From Mucilaginibacter cryoferens (GTDB lineage Bacteria > Bacteroidota > Bacteroidia > Sphingobacteriales > Sphingobacteriaceae), in assembly GCF_014205845.1 (NCBI RefSeq), contig NZ_JACHCR010000016.1, forward strand, positions 98,519 to 162,518: a DNA stretch of 64,000 bases, written 5' to 3'. Of this stretch, positions 10,008 to 19,273 are shown one piece after another. The first letter of the stretch is position 1. Each line of letters begins with the position of its first letter. A program made the translations under genes and the position numbers. The notes beneath the pieces were generated by a model that was given only the letters and a program-made list of their open reading frames with translations, was not told where the DNA came from and searched no databases.

Positions 10008-13000
10008 ATGGGAATGATAAAAGGGGCGCTTCAAAAACCAATTACCATATTGGTTATAGTAGCCGGGTTGTTTTTTTTCGGGATAAATGCGGTACGTACC
10101 ATCAAGATCGATATTTTTCCGGATCTTAACTTACCGGTTATCTATGTATCCCATCCTTACGGCGGTTTTACCCCAAACCAGATGGAGGCTTACTTTGGTA
10201 AGCAATATGTTAACTTGTTGCTGTTTGTTTCGGGCGTTAAAAGTATCGAAACCAAAAACATACAGGGTTTAACATTAATAAAAGTAACTTTTTACGAGGG
10301 TACCAACATGGCCCAGGCCGCGGCCGAGGTAACGAGTTATACCAACCGGGCGCAGGCTTCCTTCCCGCAAGGGTCGCAGCCTCCGTTTATTTTGAGGTTT
10401 GATGCCTCTACATTACCGGTTGGTCAGTTAGTTTTAAGCAGCGCCACCCGTTCTAATAACGAGTTGCTGGATTATGCCCTGGTATATGTACGTTCGTCGT
10501 TTACATCAATACCTGGTTTGGTTGCGCCGGCTCCTTTTGGAGGTAACCAGCGTACCATTGTTATTAAGATAGATCCAAACGCGCTGCGTGCCCACAACCT
10601 AACGCCAGACCAGATTGTTGCCGCCCTGCGCGAAAACAACCAAAACACACCGGCAGGTAACGTACGTATTGGCGATTATAACTACTTAGCACCATCAAAC
10701 ACCACCATTAAAAAGGTTGCAGACTTTGGCAATATCCCTTTGTATAAAAATGGCATACAAACCGTGTTTATGCACGATGTAGCCACTGTTGAAGATGCGG
10801 CGGATATAACTAACGGTTACGCATTAATTAACGGCAAACGGTCTGTATACCTGCCTATCACCAAGTCGGCAACGGCATCAACCTGGGATGTGGTACAAAA
10901 CTTAAAGAAGGCTATTCCCCGCTTCCAGGCGCTATTACCTCCCGATGTGAAATTGTCATTCGTATTTGATCAATCCATCTATGTAATAAACGCTGTTAAA
11001 AGTTTGGCCGAAGAAGGAGCCATAGGCGCGGTACTTACCGGCTTAATGGTATTACTTTTCCTTGGCGACAGGCGCGGCGCGTTAATTGTAATATTAACTA
11101 TCCCAACCTGTATCATCTCGGCTATATTTTTCCTGTCGCTGTTTCATCAAACCATCAACATCATGACGCTGAGCGGTCTTTCGCTGGCTATTGGTATCCT
11201 GGTAGATGAATCCACAGTTACTATCGAGAATATCCACCAGCACTTTGATATGGGCAAACCCAAGGCATTAGCCATCTGGGATGCCTGTAAGGAAATCGCC
11301 TTCCCTAAATTACTGATCCTGTTTTGTATCCTGGCGGTATTTGCGCCGGCCTTTACCATGACGGGGATTCCGGGAGCATTGTTTTTGCCGCTGGCATTGG
11401 CCATCGGTTTCTCCATGATCATATCTTACCTGCTTGCCCAAACCTTTGTGCCTATTATGGCCAACTGGATGATGGTAAACAAACACGAAGACCATAGCCA
11501 TGCAGATGGTTTTGCTTTAGAGGACGAAGGTGAGCCCTGGGAACAAAAAGAAAAAGCCATGAAAAAGGCTTTGGAACATACAGAAGGTAAAGCAACCCGT
11601 TTTGATAAGTTTAGGGACAGCTTTATGGTATTGATGGATAAGATGCTGCCCCGGCGTAAATTACTGGTTACCGTGTACGTAATTGGCGCGTTTGGCTTAG
11701 CTTTTTTACTATTTAACATTATTGGCAGGGATGTATTGCCAAAAGTAAACTCGGGCACGTTCCAGGTACGTTTACGCGCACCGGATGGTACCCGTTTAGA
11801 GCGTACCGAAGTTGTGGCCATTAAAGCACAGGATATACTGGGGCAGATAGTTGGTAAAAACAATATTGCCATTACCTCTACATTTGTAGGTTCGCACCCA
11901 TCTTCATTCTCTACCAACCCTATATACTTGTTTATGGCAGGTCCGCAGGAAGCCGTAATGCAAGTAAGTTTAGCTGAAGATTATAAGGTAAACCTGGATG
12001 ATTTGAAAGAAAAATTCAGGTACCAGGTAGCTAAACAATTACCGGGCATAAAACTTTCTTTTGAGCCGATAGAGCTTACCGATAAAATTTTGAGCCAGGG
12101 ATCGCCTACCCCAATTGAGATAGCTTTATCGGGCAAAAACAAAAAACAAAACCAGGAGTATGCCTTTAAGGTGCTTGATAAACTAAAAGAGATCAAATAC
12201 CTGCGCGACGCGCAGATAGGACAATCATTTAACTACCCTACTATCGATATTAATATCGACAGGCAACGGGCGGCACAATTGGGTGTTGGTTTAAATGATA
12301 TATCACGGTCGTTAGTTGCCTCTACATCATCATCAAGATTCACCGAAAAAAATAACTGGATTGATGAAAAAGCAGGTTTAAGTTACCAGGTGCAGGTACA
12401 GGTACCAGAGTACCAGATGGCGAGCCTTAACGATATCAGGGAGATTCCGGTATCGGCCGATAGAGCCCGCCCGGTATTGGGTGATGTTGCCGACGTTAAA
12501 ACAGGCGTATCTAATGGCGAAAATGATAATATTGGAGCCATCCCTACCCTATCTGTTACCGCCAACATCAACAAAAAAGATTTGGGCACCGCCACAGATG
12601 ATGTGCAAAAAGCTATCGCCTCTTTAGGCGCACTGCCCCGTGGCTTAACAATTGAGCTGCGTGGGATGAGCCAGACATTAACAGCTACGCTGGATAGCTT
12701 ACAATCGGGACTGATAGTAGCCATTTTGGTTATCTTCCTCATGTTGGCGGCCAACTTCCAATCGTTTAAAATGTCGCTCGTGGTATTATCTACTGTACCG
12801 GCTGTATTGTTTGGATCGCTGTTCCTGGTAAAAATTACCGGTGCTACATTAAACTTACAATCATACATGGGTATGATCATGTCTGTAGGTGTATCCATCT
12901 CTAACGCGGTGTTATTGATAACCAATGCCGAAGAACTACGCATGCACAACGGCGATGCCTTAAAATCGGCCCGCGAAGCCGTTGCCTTGCGTTTGCGTCC

Positions 13001-13253
13001 AATTTTGATGACCAGTTTGGCCATGATAGTTGGTATGATTCCGATGGCATCTGGCTTAGGCGAGGGTGGCGATCAAACATCGCCATTAGGTCGCGCAGTT
13101 ATTGGCGGGCTTATAGCCTCAACCTTTGCAGCATTGCTTATATTACCATTGGTTTTTGCCTGGGTACAAGGTAATACCACCACCCAATCTGTTTCATTAG
13201 ACCCTGAAGATAAAGAAAGTAAATTTTATGTCCCTTTGCATCATCATGAATAA
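10008..13253 (+). CDS. RND efflux transporter permease
   Basis: A 1081-residue inner-membrane RND pump of the AcrB/HAE1 type, started at the ATG at 10008 (MGMIKGALQKPITIL). Two sets of six membrane segments flank two large periplasmic loops. The proton-relay motif in TM4 reads GILVDESTVTIEN, with Asp-Glu where AcrB has Asp-Asp. A cytoplasmic linker between TM6 and TM7 is longer than usual and charged, with HEDHSHADG near residue 493, and the C-terminus reads PLHHHE. The pump works with the TolC-like and adaptor proteins encoded on either side, and its last codons overlap the adaptor start by 8 bp. The substrate is unknown; the histidines hint at metal sensing but do not show it. Confidence 0.92.
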   Translation: MGMIKGALQKPITILVIVAGLFFFGINAVRTIKIDIFPDLNLPVIYVSHPYGGFTPNQMEAYFGKQYVNLLLFVSGVKSIETKNIQGLTLIKVTFYEGTNMAQAAAEVTSYTNRAQASFPQGSQPPFILRFDASTLPVGQLVLSSATRSNNELLDYALVYVRSSFTSIPGLVAPAPFGGNQRTIVIKIDPNALRAHNLTPDQIVAALRENNQNTPAGNVRIGDYNYLAPSNTTIKKVADFGNIPLYKNGIQTVFMHDVATVEDAADITNGYALINGKRSVYLPITKSATASTWDVVQNLKKAIPRFQALLPPDVKLSFVFDQSIYVINAVKSLAEEGAIGAVLTGLMVLLFLGDRRGALIVILTIPTCIISAIFFLSLFHQTINIMTLSGLSLAIGILVDESTVTIENIHQHFDMGKPKALAIWDACKEIAFPKLLILFCILAVFAPAFTMTGIPGALFLPLALAIGFSMIISYLLAQTFVPIMANWMMVNKHEDHSHADGFALEDEGEPWEQKEKAMKKALEHTEGKATRFDKFRDSFMVLMDKMLPRRKLLVTVYVIGAFGLAFLLFNIIGRDVLPKVNSGTFQVRLRAPDGTRLERTEVVAIKAQDILGQIVGKNNIAITSTFVGSHPSSFSTNPIYLFMAGPQEAVMQVSLAEDYKVNLDDLKEKFRYQVAKQLPGIKLSFEPIELTDKILSQGSPTPIEIALSGKNKKQNQEYAFKVLDKLKEIKYLRDAQIGQSFNYPTIDINIDRQRAAQLGVGLNDISRSLVASTSSSRFTEKNNWIDEKAGLSYQVQVQVPEYQMASLNDIREIPVSADRARPVLGDVADVKTGVSNGENDNIGAIPTLSVTANINKKDLGTATDDVQKAIASLGALPRGLTIELRGMSQTLTATLDSLQSGLIVAILVIFLMLAANFQSFKMSLVVLSTVPAVLFGSLFLVKITGATLNLQSYMGMIMSVGVSISNAVLLITNAEELRMHNGDALKSAREAVALRLRPILMTSLAMIVGMIPMASGLGEGGDQTSPLGRAVIGGLIASTFAALLILPLVFAWVQGNTTTQSVSLDPEDKESKFYVPLHHHE

Positions 13254-14373
13254 ATTTAAAAGTAAATCGATACTGATACTTGCCGCTTTTGCTATTGCTG
13301 TAAGCTCATTGAGTGCATGCCACTCAGACGATAAAGACAAAAAAGAACAAGAAGCCGAAGAGCAAACACAAGAAGCAGCAGAAAATCCTACTGTTGAGCT
13401 TGTGCCGGTAACCAAGGGCAAACTAAGCAACAGCATTGCCATTCCGGGCGAGCTGATACCTTATCAACAGGTTGATCTGTATGCAAAGGTAAACAGCTAT
13501 GTAAAAAAACTTTTGGTTGATATAGGGTCACAAGTGCATGCAGGGCAGTTGCTTGTTGTACTGGAAGCCCCAGAGATAAACTCTCAGCTTGCCGGTGCGC
13601 AATCACGTATTAAACAATACGAAGCAGTTTACTTTGCCAGCAAAGCTACATACGATAGATTAGTAAGCACCAGCAAAACTCCTGGTACCATTTCATTAAA
13701 TGACCTAGAACAGGCAGAAGCTAAAAAGAACGCCGACATGGCCAACGTAGAAGCCGCTAAATCGGCCTTAAAAGAGGTATCGGCTAACCTGGCTTACCTG
13801 GAGATACGAGCACCGTTTGACGGCGTTATAACCAGCCGTAACGTAAACCTTGGAGCCTATGTTGGTCCGGGTGGCAAGGGAACCGATCCGCTGTTTACCC
13901 TTCAGGATCAAAACAGGCTGCGTTTGGTAGTATCTATACCAGAAAACTATACCGGTTCGTTAAGCAGCAAAAGCGAAGTGGATTTCACGGTAAAAGCTTT
14001 GCCAAACGAGAAATTTACCGCACAGGTAAAACGTATGGCCGGCGCGCTCGACGAAAAGCTAAGGGCCGAACGCCTGGAAATGGATGTATATAACAAAAGC
14101 AAAAAGTTATTGCCCCACATGTTTGCCGAGGTTAACGTACCCCTGCCAGCTGGCGACAGTACTTTTGTTGTGCCTAAAACCGCTGTGGTAACATCTACCG
14201 AAAGGGTATTTGTGATTAAAGTTGTAAATGATAAAGCCCAATGGGTAGATGTAAAAAAAGGCATCACCAATGGCGATATGGTAGAGATCTTCGGCGGTTT
14301 AAAAGCCGACGACCAACTTGTTAAAATAGCCAGCGAAGAGGTAAGAGACGGCGCTACCGTAAAGAAAAAATAA
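13246..14373 (+). CDS. RND periplasmic adaptor (membrane fusion protein)
   Basis: A 375-residue HlyD/AcrA-type adaptor lipoprotein. The start at 13246 overlaps the RND stop and yields a lipoprotein signal with Cys25 in SLSAC; an upstream ATG at 13228 would spoil the signal. An acidic, Glu/Gln-rich linker (about 26-50) is followed by lipoyl halves (VDLYAKVNSYVKKLLVDIG and LEIRAPFDGVITSRN), an alpha-hairpin and beta-barrel domains. It links the RND pump to the outer membrane channel. It is last in the operon; a strong terminator hairpin follows within 45 bp. Confidence 0.92.
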   Translation: MNKFKSKSILILAAFAIAVSSLSACHSDDKDKKEQEAEEQTQEAAENPTVELVPVTKGKLSNSIAIPGELIPYQQVDLYAKVNSYVKKLLVDIGSQVHAGQLLVVLEAPEINSQLAGAQSRIKQYEAVYFASKATYDRLVSTSKTPGTISLNDLEQAEAKKNADMANVEAAKSALKEVSANLAYLEIRAPFDGVITSRNVNLGAYVGPGGKGTDPLFTLQDQNRLRLVVSIPENYTGSLSSKSEVDFTVKALPNEKFTAQVKRMAGALDEKLRAERLEMDVYNKSKKLLPHMFAEVNVPLPAGDSTFVVPKTAVVTSTERVFVIKVVNDKAQWVDVKKGITNGDMVEIFGGLKADDQLVKIASEEVRDGATVKKK

Positions 14374-14415
14374 GCCCATGATGGGTGATTGAAGGAGTTT
14401 ATGTTTTTTCTATAT

Positions 14416-14450
14416 ATCCCGTTTTGCGAAAGCAAGGCGGGATTTTTTGT
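14416..14450 (+). terminator. Rho-independent terminator of the efflux operon
   Basis: ATCCCG at 14416-14421 pairs with CGGGAT at 14438-14443. An inner TTGC/GCAA stem closes on a GAAA tetraloop, and a run of T follows on the plus strand. It lies 43 bp after the adaptor stop codon. Confidence 0.9.
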
Positions 14451-14603
14451 TTAGGGGGATCAGCGGTTATTTACAATACCATCATAATGCTGATTGCAAA
14501 ATCCGGGGACTCTGAAAGAGAAATGACATTATTTGAACTTTGAGATCCTGAATGGTAAAATTTAGGGGAAAATTCTGAAGGAGAAATAACAATATAAAGC
14601 TAT

Positions 14604-14994
14604 GTCATTGCGCGACAGCGTGGCAACCGGAGGGAACCCAGAAAAAACAGTAATGACATCCTAAAAAGACCGTCCTTGCGAGGAGGTACGACGAAGCAAT
14701 CCCCGACTTACAGAGTAGCTGTGCAAATCCGCCCTGTATTTTGGGGATTGCTTCGTCGTACCTCCTTATAATGACATGCTTTTAAAGTATTGATTATCAG
14801 TGTGTGTTTTTTCAAGCACAACACCATCGCCGCCGTCATTGCGAGGTACGAAGCAATCCCCGACTTACAGAGTCGCTATGCAAATCAGCCCTGTAAGTCG
14901 GGGATTGCTTCGTCGTACCTCCTCGCAAGGACGGTCTTTTTAGGATGTCATTACTGTTTTTTCTGGGTTACCCCCGGTTGTCACTCGCAATGAC
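14604..14994. repeat. MITE-like element with 79-bp perfect inverted arms
   Basis: The left arm at 14635-14713 is perfectly complementary to the right arm at 14891-14969 (79 bp each, 177 bp apart). Outside the arms, imperfect inversion continues to GTCATTGCG at 14604 and CGCAATGAC at 14986-14994, and beyond that to TTGATAATCAA near 15030. Inside are two copies of the palindromic unit also found in four copies at 344-1086. No coding sequence is present. The rest of the 14451-15211 gap holds only degenerate fragments of similar sequence. It lies between two terminators of converging operons, a site where insertion does little harm. Confidence 0.85.
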
Positions 14995-15211
14995 GGCGGC
15001 GAGAGTATTGAGTATAAAAAAATAAGTTGATAATCAACAACTTACAATTATGTCATTATAAGGAACGCAGCAATGACAAATGTTTTTAAAGATGTCATGG
15101 GTAACTACGAAAGATGACAAACTTGAATAATATCATTCCACTTTAGAGTTCCCGGATTGTAACCGCCAGGATGACACAACCTTAAGGGACACCGCACAAA
15201 TCACAACGCAC

Positions 15212-15250
15212 AAAAAAACGCCCTGCTCGAAAGAACAGGGCGTTTTTTAT
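15212..15250 (-). terminator. Terminator at the end of the ribosomal superoperon
   Basis: CGCCCTG at 15219-15225 pairs with CAGGGCG at 15236-15242. A-tracts and T-tracts flank both sides, so the hairpin can work in both directions. On the minus strand it follows rplQ by about 20 bp. Confidence 0.9.
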
Positions 15251-15269
15251 ATCGGAAAAGAGGAATTAA

Positions 15270-15812
15270 TTATTCTCCTTTTTCTTCTGTTTCTGGAGCG
15301 TTTGCTGCAGGAGCTTCAGCAACTGGTGCTTTAGTTTCTTCAACAACTACTGCTTCTTCGGCTGCAACTGGTGCTGCTGTTTTAGCTTTTACAGAACCAC
15401 CACGACGACGGGTTGATTTTTTAGCTGCTGCTGCAGTATCAACACCATAAACAGTGTTGTAATCAACTAACTCAATGATCGCCATTTCGGCGTTATCGCC
15501 TAAACGGTTCTCTAATTTAATGATACGGGTGTAACCACCTGGACGGTTAGCTATTTTCTCAGCGATCTCGCGGAAAAGGATAGTTGTTGCGTCTTTATCT
15601 TGCAGGTAGCTAAACACTGTACGACGAGAGTGTGTAGTATCGTTTTTTGATTTTGTTAAAAGTGGCTCAACATAACCGCGTAAAACTTTTGCTTTAGCTA
15701 ATGTTGTAGTGATGCGCTTGTGTAAGATAAGCGAAGTTGCCATGTTCGACAGCATCGCTTTGCGATGGCTGGTAGTACGGCCTAAGTGATTGTTTTTTTT
15801 TCCGTGTCTCAT
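15270..15812 (-). CDS. rplQ: 50S ribosomal protein L17
   Basis: A 180-residue protein beginning [20 protein letters not shown], the hallmark of L17, which binds 23S rRNA near the peptide exit tunnel. The folded core ends near residue 125. A further 55 residues form a basic patch (STRRRGG) followed by an Ala/Val/Glu-rich tail. The E. coli protein has about 127 residues, so the tail is an extension of a kind common in Bacteroidota. It is the last gene of the operon, 215 bp after rpoA, and that gap holds a heptamer-repeat element. Confidence 0.97.
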   Translation of the reverse strand: MRHGKKNNHLGRTTSHRKAMLSNMATSLILHKRITTTLAKAKVLRGYVEPLLTKSKNDTTHSRRTVFSYLQDKDATTILFREIAEKIANRPGGYTRIIKLENRLGDNAEMAIIELVDYNTVYGVDTAAAAKKSTRRRGGSVKAKTAAPVAAEEAVVVEETKAPVAEAPAANAPETEEKGE

Positions 15813-15890
15813 TGTTATTAAATTATTTCACGTGCATACCGTCTGGTGATTAACTCAAACCTTCGGAATTATGCCTTCGCTATTTTTATT

Positions 15891-16025
15891 AGATTTGAGA
15901 TGTTAGATTTGAGATATGAGACAAAATGCTCAGCAATCAATTCCTGATCCCGTTTATTGTTAAATAAAAAATGTTAGATTTTAAGAGCGAGAATAATCTC
16001 ATGTCTCAAAATCTAACATCTCTTA
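15891..16025. repeat. Heptamer-repeat inverted pair, rpoA-rplQ gap
   Basis: The left arm at 15891-15922 reads as period-7 units AGATTTG, AGATGTT, AGATTTG, AGATATG. The right arm at 15998-16025 is the reverse complement of similar units (TCTCAAAATCTAACATCT). A third partial copy, ATGTTAGATTTT, lies between them at 15971. The RNA could fold into one long hairpin between rpoA and rplQ. Confidence 0.75.
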
Positions 16026-16027
16026 CC

Positions 16028-17020
16028 TTATTCTTCGTCTAACTTAAATTTAGACAGGTTCATACCAAAAGATAAGCCTTTTGATTTAACCAGGTCCTGA
16101 ATTTCAGTTAATGATTTTTTACCAAAGTTTCTGAATTTCAACATATCAGCAACATCATACGATACTAAATCGGCAAGGCTACGGATATCTGCAGCTTTAA
16201 GGCAATTTAATGCACGTACAGAAAGGTCAAGATCAACTAATTCTGTTTTAAGGATCTTACGCATGTGTAAAATTTCCTCATCAACTTCTTTAGTTTCTTC
16301 CTTAGCCTGAGCCTCAAGCATCATGTTCTCATCGCTGAACAACATAAAGTGCTGGATAAGGATCTTTGCAGCTTCCTTTAAAGCATCTTCAGGATGAACA
16401 GATCCATCGGTAGCAATATCCAATACTAATTTCTCATAGTCGGTTTTTTGCTCAACACGATAGTTTTCGATGGTATATTTAACGTTCTTTATCGGCGTAA
16501 ATATAGAGTCGATAGCGATAACGCCAACATTTGCATCAGGGTTTTTGTTCTCTTCGCTTGGAACGTAACCACGGCCTTTACCAACTGTAAGCTCAATTTC
16601 AAGCGTTACAGATGAGTCCATGTTACATAAAACCAGATCAGGATTTAATACTGTAAAGTTGTTAGAGAACTTTGTGATGTCTCCGGCTTTAAAAGCATCC
16701 TGGCCATTTATAATAACAAATATTTTCTCGTTGTCGCCAGATTCACCAGTCTTTTTAAAACGAACTTGTTTAAGGTTCAAGATGATTTCGGTTACGTCTT
16801 CAACAACACCTTTGATGGTTGAAAACTCATGCGTTACTCCTGAGAAACGTACAGAAGTAATTGCATAACCTTCGAGTGATGAAAGTAAGATACGACGTAG
16901 AGCATTACCAATGGTTACACCAAAACCTGGTTCTAACGGACGAAATTCAAACGTACCATCAAAATCATTTGCTTTTTGCATGATAACCTTGTCTGGTTTT
17001 TGAAATGCTAAAATTGCCAT
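16028..17020 (-). CDS. rpoA: RNA polymerase subunit alpha
   Basis: A 330-residue alpha subunit. The N-terminal assembly domain (about 1-235) carries [20 protein letters not shown] and [12 protein letters not shown], typical of the dimer interface. The C-terminal domain (about 255-330) has [16 protein letters not shown] and FGKKSLTEI, which contact UP elements and activators. It sits between rpsD and rplQ, as in most bacteria. Both flanking gaps (187 and 215 bp) are unusually long for this operon and contain heptamer repeats. Confidence 0.98.
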   Translation of the reverse strand: MAILAFQKPDKVIMQKANDFDGTFEFRPLEPGFGVTIGNALRRILLSSLEGYAITSVRFSGVTHEFSTIKGVVEDVTEIILNLKQVRFKKTGESGDNEKIFVIINGQDAFKAGDITKFSNNFTVLNPDLVLCNMDSSVTLEIELTVGKGRGYVPSEENKNPDANVGVIAIDSIFTPIKNVKYTIENYRVEQKTDYEKLVLDIATDGSVHPEDALKEAAKILIQHFMLFSDENMMLEAQAKEETKEVDEEILHMRKILKTELVDLDLSVRALNCLKAADIRSLADLVSYDVADMLKFRNFGKKSLTEIQDLVKSKGLSFGMNLSKFKLDEE

Positions 17021-17052
17021 TTATATCCTTTATTTATTGTTTACTTGATTAT

Positions 17053-17210
17053 AGATTTGAGATGTGAGATTTGAGGTGTGAGACTTTACTCACGTTATTC
17101 CGAAATCCTATATCTAAACTCTCTTACTTATTTCCTATTGCAATTATATGAAACCAGAAAAGAGATTTGAAAAAAACTCTCAAATCTCATATCTTATGTC
17201 TCATATCTTA
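17053..17210. repeat. Heptamer-repeat inverted pair, rpsD-rpoA gap
   Basis: The left arm at 17053-17084 reads AGATTTG, AGATGTG, AGATTTG, AGGTGTG, AGAC. The right arm at 17177-17210, read on the other strand, gives AGATATG, AGACATA, AGATATG, AGATTTG. The words are nearly those of the rpoA-rplQ element, so the two are related. Confidence 0.8.
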
Positions 17211-17816
17211 TTTAGAATACAACTCGACGATTAGGTTTTCCTTGATGTTCTCAGGGATCTCATCGCGGTTAGGATAATTAAGGAATGTACCTGTTAATTC
17301 ATTTGCATCCCAAGCTAACCAGCTGTATTTGTTGATTCTTCTTCCAGCCACTGATGTAGCAATAGCTTCAAGTGATTTTGATTTCTCACGTACAGATATT
17401 ACGTCACCAGCTTTTAATGCGTATGATGCGATGTTTACAACAGCACCGTTAACATTAATGTGTTTGTGGTTAACCAGTTGGCGAGCTCCTGAACGTGTAG
17501 GTGATATACCTAAACGATAAACAGCGTTATCTAAACGGGCTTCTAAAAATTTCAGCAGGTTTTCGCCTGTGATACCTTCTTTAGCCGAAGCACGGTGAAA
17601 CAAGTTTTCGAACTGACGCTCTAATACACCGTAAGTGTATTTAACTTTTTGTTTCTCCATTAACTGGGTCGAATATTCTGATTGTTTTCCACGACGTTTG
17701 GAAGCACCGTGCATTCCTGGCGGGTAGTTTTTACGTTCTAACGCTTTATCCGGACCGAAAATAGGCTCACGGAAACGACGGGCAATTTTGGACTTTGGTC
17801 CTGTATATCTGGCCAT
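17208..17816 (-). CDS. rpsD: 30S ribosomal protein S4
   Basis: A 202-residue S4, one of the first proteins to bind 16S rRNA and a translational repressor in many bacteria. The N-terminal domain ([15 protein letters not shown]) lacks the CxxC zinc cysteines of other S4 forms. The S4 RNA-binding fold spans about 92-155 ([20 protein letters not shown]). It lies 65 bp after rpsK and 187 bp before rpoA. Confidence 0.97.
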   Translation of the reverse strand: MARYTGPKSKIARRFREPIFGPDKALERKNYPPGMHGASKRRGKQSEYSTQLMEKQKVKYTYGVLERQFENLFHRASAKEGITGENLLKFLEARLDNAVYRLGISPTRSGARQLVNHKHINVNGAVVNIASYALKAGDVISVREKSKSLEAIATSVAGRRINKYSWLAWDANELTGTFLNYPNRDEIPENIKENLIVELYSK

Positions 17817-17881
17817 TTTTGTGTATTTTTAAAGTATCATACAGCCTTTCGCTGTAGAATCTTAGCTTTAAAATCTGTTAA

Positions 17882-18271
17882 TTAAACTCTTCTTCTTTTA
17901 GACGGACGGCAACCATTGTGTGGAAGCGGTGTAATATCTCTGATTGTGGTAACTTCGATACCTGCAGTTTGCAAAGTACGGATAGCTGACTCACGACCGG
18001 CACCAGGGCCTTTTACAAACACTTCAACTTTACGTAAACCTAAGTCGTACGCAACTTTACCGCAATCGCCGGCAGCTTGACCTGCAGCATACGGAGTGTT
18101 TTTCTTAGAACCTTTAAAGCCCATTTTACCAGCAGATGACCATGAAATAGCCTGGCCGGTTTTGTTGGTAAGGGTGATGATAATGTTGTTAAAAGTTGCA
18201 TTGATGTGTGCTTCGCCAACAGGCTCTACAATTACAATGCGCTTTTTGGTAACTTTTTTACTTTTAGCCAT
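17882..18271 (-). CDS. rpsK: 30S ribosomal protein S11
   Basis: A 129-residue S11 of the 30S platform. The conserved stretches are [18 protein letters not shown], the glycine-rich [12 protein letters not shown] and the C-terminal [13 protein letters not shown]. The length matches the family. It follows rpsM after 129 bp, a gap holding an octamer-repeat stretch. Confidence 0.98.
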   Translation of the reverse strand: MAKSKKVTKKRIVIVEPVGEAHINATFNNIIITLTNKTGQAISWSSAGKMGFKGSKKNTPYAAGQAAGDCGKVAYDLGLRKVEVFVKGPGAGRESAIRTLQTAGIEVTTIRDITPLPHNGCRPSKRRRV

Positions 18272-18278
18272 TTTTTTA

Positions 18279-18313
18279 ATTATTGAATTAATGAATTACT
18301 GAGTTATAGAATA
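18279..18313. repeat. Octamer-repeat stretch, rpsM-rpsK gap
   Basis: Units GAATTAAT, GAATTACT, GAGTTATA, GAATAA follow one another with a period of 8. The same word family occurs in the rpmJ-rpsM gap. No clear second arm was found here. Confidence 0.6.
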
Positions 18314-18400
18314 ACCCGGACCCACTAATCGTGATTATAATTTTTTGTTCCTGGTAAGCTTAAAGTATATAACTACCCGCCGCTAACCAATCGTCATTTA

Positions 18401-18778
18401 CTACTTAGTAGCTTTCTTTTTGTTAGCAACTGTTTTACGTTTTCCTTTACGGGTACGTGAGTTGTTTTTAGTACGCTGACCACGTAATGGTAAACCTTTA
18501 CGGTGACGGGTACCACGGTAACAACCGATATCCATTAAACGTTTGATGTTCAATTGCACTTCTGAACGAAGTGAACCTTCTACCTTAATCTGATCGTTAA
18601 TGATCCCACGAATAGAGGCTAACTGATCATCACTCCAGTCTTGAACTTTAGTGTTAAAATCGATACCTGCCTCAGTCAAAATCTTTTGAGCTGTTGAGCG
18701 GCCTATACCGAAGATGTACGTAAGTCCGATTTCTCCTCTTTTATTTTTTGGTAAATCAATACCTGATATCCTTGCCAT
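18401..18778 (-). CDS. rpsM: 30S ribosomal protein S13
   Basis: A 125-residue S13 of the 30S head, which contacts the 50S subunit and P-site tRNA. It starts [19 protein letters not shown] and keeps [15 protein letters not shown] (helix-hairpin-helix) and [19 protein letters not shown]. The basic C-terminal tail is Lys/Arg-rich. It follows rpmJ after 89 bp. Confidence 0.98.
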   Translation of the reverse strand: MARISGIDLPKNKRGEIGLTYIFGIGRSTAQKILTEAGIDFNTKVQDWSDDQLASIRGIINDQIKVEGSLRSEVQLNIKRLMDIGCYRGTRHRKGLPLRGQRTKNNSRTRKGKRKTVANKKKATK

Positions 18779-18791
18779 ATTTTATCTTAAT

Positions 18792-18864
18792 TTATTGAGT
18801 TATCGAATTATTGAATTATCGAATCCTATTAATCAGCAATTCAATATTCTCCAATTCAAAATTG
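18792..18864. repeat. Octamer-repeat inverted pair, rpmJ-rpsM gap
   Basis: The left arm at 18792-18826 reads GAGTTATC, GAATTATT, GAATTATC, GAATCC with a period of 8. The right arm at 18835-18864 (CAATTCAATATTCTCCAATT) is roughly the inverse. It fills nearly the whole 89-bp gap. Confidence 0.65.
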
Positions 18865-18867
18865 TTC

Positions 18868-18984
18868 TTAGCCCTGGCGTTGTTTGTACTTAGGATTCTT
18901 TTTGTTAATAACGTAAAGTTTCCCGTTACGGCGAATGATTTTACAATCTGCGCTGCGTTTTTTAATGGATGCTCTAACTTTCAT
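18868..18984 (-). CDS. rpmJ: 50S ribosomal protein L36, zinc-free form
   Basis: A 38-residue protein translated by hand from 18984: [20 protein letters not shown], then [18 protein letters not shown]. The length and the ends MKVRAS and KYKQRQG identify L36. Of the four usual zinc ligands (C11, C14, C27, H33) only Cys14 remains; the others are Ser11, Asn27 and Tyr33. This is therefore the C-minus form that does not bind zinc. It lies 7 bp after infA, the usual order. Confidence 0.95.
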   Translation of the reverse strand: MKVRASIKKRSADCKIIRRNGKLYVINKKNPKYKQRQG

Positions 18985-18991
18985 CTCGTGT

Positions 18992-19210
18992 TTATTTATA
19001 TCTATAGGTTATTCTACCTTTACTTAAATCGTATGGGCTCATTTCTAATTTCACTCTGTCGCCAGGTAAAATTTTGATATAGTGCATACGCATCTTGCCG
19101 GAAATGTGCGCAATAATCTCGTGACCATTTTCAAGTTCAACCCTGAACATTGCATTTGACAATGCCTCCCTAATTGTACCGTCTTGCTCAATCGAAGATT
19201 GTTTAGCCAT
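18992..19210 (-). CDS. infA: Translation initiation factor IF-1
   Basis: A 72-residue S1/OB-fold protein ([20 protein letters not shown], then [20 protein letters not shown] and the conserved [20 protein letters not shown]). It binds the 30S A site and helps IF-2 and IF-3 select the initiator tRNA. It is 63 bp downstream of map. That gap contains TAATTTTG on the minus strand (19255-19262), a possible internal -7 box without a good -33 partner. Confidence 0.98.
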   Translation of the reverse strand: MAKQSSIEQDGTIREALSNAMFRVELENGHEIIAHISGKMRMHYIKILPGDRVKLEMSPYDLSKGRITYRYK

Positions 19211-19273
19211 ATTTTGTTGATTATTACTTAATTATCCGCCCTAAAACCGGGATGCAAAATTAATAAAAATTAT

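Noticed and set aside
12383..13024. 213-codon open frame antisense to the RND gene
   Set aside because: It lies wholly within the conserved RND coding sequence, and the translation is low-complexity Ser/Arg/Pro typical of antisense frames.
14790..14993. Short open frame within the palindromic element at 14.6 kb
   Set aside because: It spans the inverted repeat units and codes for the palindrome in one frame only; no start signal or homologue-like feature.
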